From an uncultured Roseburia sp. (GTDB taxonomy: Bacteria; Bacillota_A; Clostridia; Lachnospirales; Lachnospiraceae), in contig CAAEAE010000028.1 in assembly GCA_900753715.1 (NCBI GenBank), forward strand, positions 1-5,007: a stretch of 5,007 bases of DNA, given 5' to 3'. The first letter of the stretch is position 1; each line of letters starts with the position of its first letter. Under the pieces are notes generated by a model. That model worked only from the letters and a program-made list of their open reading frames with translations, did no database searches and was not told the DNA's origin. A program made the position numbers and the translations under genes. Positions 3,905 through 5,007 of the stretch are shown here, piece after piece.

Positions 3905-5007
3905 AGCCGCAACCATTCAATTTTTTGATCTCTTTAGCGGAATCGGGGGATTTCGTGAAGGCTTAAGACGGGCAGGAAACTTTGTCTGTGTCGGACATTG
4001 CGAGGTGGATACTTATGCGGATAAGAACTACCGATTGCTGTTTGATACGGAAGGGGAGTGGTATTGTAATGACGCAAGAACAATCGAACCAGAACGAATG
4101 CCAGATTTTGATTTACTCTGTGCAGGATTTCCTTGCCAGGCATTCTCTATCGCCGGAAAGCGAGAAGGATTTGCAGATGCAAGAGGAACTCTCTTTTTTG
4201 AAATTGCCCGGATTCTTGAAGCTAAAAGACCCTCGTATTTTATCCTTGAAAATGTTCCCGGTTTGTTATCGCATGACAAAGGCCGGACGTTTTGCACCAT
4301 CCTCAGTACGCTTTCTGAACTGGGGTACCATGTCGAATGGAAAGTGCTTAACAGCAAGGATTTCGGAGTCCCCCAAGCAAGGAAACGGGTGTATATTGTC
4401 GGATATTTTGATTTCCGATGTGCCGGAAAAGTATTACCTGAACCAGAAACAAATGGAGCAGCTCTTGTTCAAGTCCGGGCAGGAAGTCAGGGGAAAAGAG
4501 TCTACAGTCCCAAAGGACTAAGCTGTACCCTGACATCACAGGCAGGTGGAATGGGCGGCAAGACAGGATTATATGATGTAGGTGTTCCAATCAAAGAGAA
4601 TACAAAGCTCGGCTACAAACTTGCAAGAGAAGGGGACAGCATCGATCTGGGTTATGCGAATCTCAACAGCAGGAGAGGAAGAGTCGGACACCAGATCGCA
4701 CATACCCTGACAACAGGTGTTCAACAGGGAACGCTGCACTTTGTCGATCTTTCACCTCCGCCGGTGGTAACGGAAGAATGCAGAAGCCTGAATACCAGAC
4801 AATGCGGTGTCCACAAATACAAAGGAGAATGTTCTGGTGTATTAGCAGAGGATGGAGCAAGAGCAGTCTTAACACCAGCAAAAGAGAATGTTCGTCAGAA
4901 CGGCAGACGTATGAAAGAACCCGAAGAACCGATGTTTACAATTACTGCAACCGATCGTCATGGCATCTTGTATCACGGCAGAATAAGAAGGTTAGTTCCG
5001 AGGGAAT
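3900..5007 (+). CDS. C5-cytosine DNA methyltransferase, 3' end beyond the window
   Basis: This enzyme transfers a methyl group from S-adenosylmethionine to carbon 5 of cytosine in a specific DNA site. Numbering from TTG 3900, motif I is DLFSGIGG (residues 10-17, AdoMet loop), motif II has CEVD (36-39), and motif IV has the catalytic Cys79 in GFPCQAFS. Motif VI is ENVP (117-120) and motif VIII is QARKRVYIVGY (159-169). The target-recognition region follows, with three TLT/TIT-type strands near 210, 269 and 347 and an RRGRVG segment (258-263). The sequence ends at RRLVPRE, where motif IX-like sequence leads into motif X. The frame is open for 369 codons without a break. Relatives of this style occur in phages and conjugative elements of Firmicutes, usually over 400 residues. 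No endonuclease gene is visible, so it may be an orphan that protects the element from host restriction. The exact start is uncertain. Confidence 0.92.
   Translation, partial: MIAATIQFFDLFSGIGGFREGLRRAGNFVCVGHCEVDTYADKNYRLLFDTEGEWYCNDARTIEPERMPDFDLLCAGFPCQAFSIAGKREGFADARGTLFFEIARILEAKRPSYFILENVPGLLSHDKGRTFCTILSTLSELGYHVEWKVLNSKDFGVPQARKRVYIVGYFDFRCAGKVLPEPETNGAALVQVRAGSQGKRVYSPKGLSCTLTSQAGGMGGKTGLYDVGVPIKENTKLGYKLAREGDSIDLGYANLNSRRGRVGHQIAHTLTTGVQQGTLHFVDLSPPPVVTEECRSLNTRQCGVHKYKGECSGVLAEDGARAVLTPAKENVRQNGRRMKEPEEPMFTITATDRHGILYHGRIRRLVPRE

Noticed and set aside
3533..3916. Long leftward frames rich in Phe/Leu or Ser opposite the acidic repeat
   Set aside because: They are complements of the Glu/Pro-coding 18-bp repeats. 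Their repetitiveness is inherited from the real gene on the plus strand.
3982..4521. 179-codon rightward frame inside the methyltransferase
   Set aside because: The overlapping frame carries all C5-methyltransferase motifs without interruption. This one has no recognisable domain.
1..5007. tRNA or rRNA genes
   Set aside because: No cloverleaf with a T-arm GTTCRA-type box and no rRNA-like stretch was seen on either strand.

Overview
The window looks like part of a Firmicutes (clostridial, probably gut Lachnospiraceae-type) genome. The evidence is strong AGGAGG-type Shine-Dalgarno sites, A/T-rich coding of moderate GC, short intrinsic terminators, and a clostridial-style flavodoxin. The family-level placement is inference from protein flavour, not a search. 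The left edge is a broken host-like gene. The rest reads as the maintenance and regulation module of a mobile element: an integrative/conjugative element or an integrated plasmid. No integrase, relaxase, transposase or att repeat is visible here, so the element type is inferred.

Layout. Positions 29-448: a flavodoxin gene that stops right after the conserved GFP of its core, with a possible C-terminal remnant 60 bp further on in the same frame. Positions 449-608: two hairpins that look like convergent terminators. Positions 609-845 (minus): a small XRE-type helix-turn-helix regulator. Positions 846-974: a divergent control region with a good sigma-A-like promoter for the rightward gene, an inverted repeat inside that promoter, and a flanking direct repeat. 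Positions 975-1367 and 1408-1740: two unrecognised small proteins, the first closed by a terminator whose loop holds its own stop codon. Positions 1741-1918: 178 bp without a gene but packed with inverted repeats, directly upstream of a ParM-like actin ATPase (1919-2836) and a ParR-like ribbon-helix-helix partner (2833-3123). This is a type II DNA segregation cassette with a candidate centromere/operator. Positions 3138-3217: a tiny gene that appears frameshifted. Positions 3278-3829: a two-module ribbon-helix-helix-like protein with a long acidic hexapeptide-repeat tail, followed by a terminator. Positions 3900-5007: a C5-cytosine DNA methyltransferase that runs off the right edge.

How they may work together (inference): the HTH protein probably controls its own divergent promoter. 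ParM filaments and the ParR-like adaptor would hold or segregate the element through the repeat-rich region upstream. The tandem RHH protein may be a second DNA-binding accessory of the same operon. The methyltransferase would mark the element or host DNA against restriction. The most notable points are the repeat-rich candidate centromere, the absence of a well-placed ATG in both parM and the methyltransferase despite near-perfect Shine-Dalgarno sequences, the modular acidic-tailed RHH protein, and the frameshifted micro-gene.
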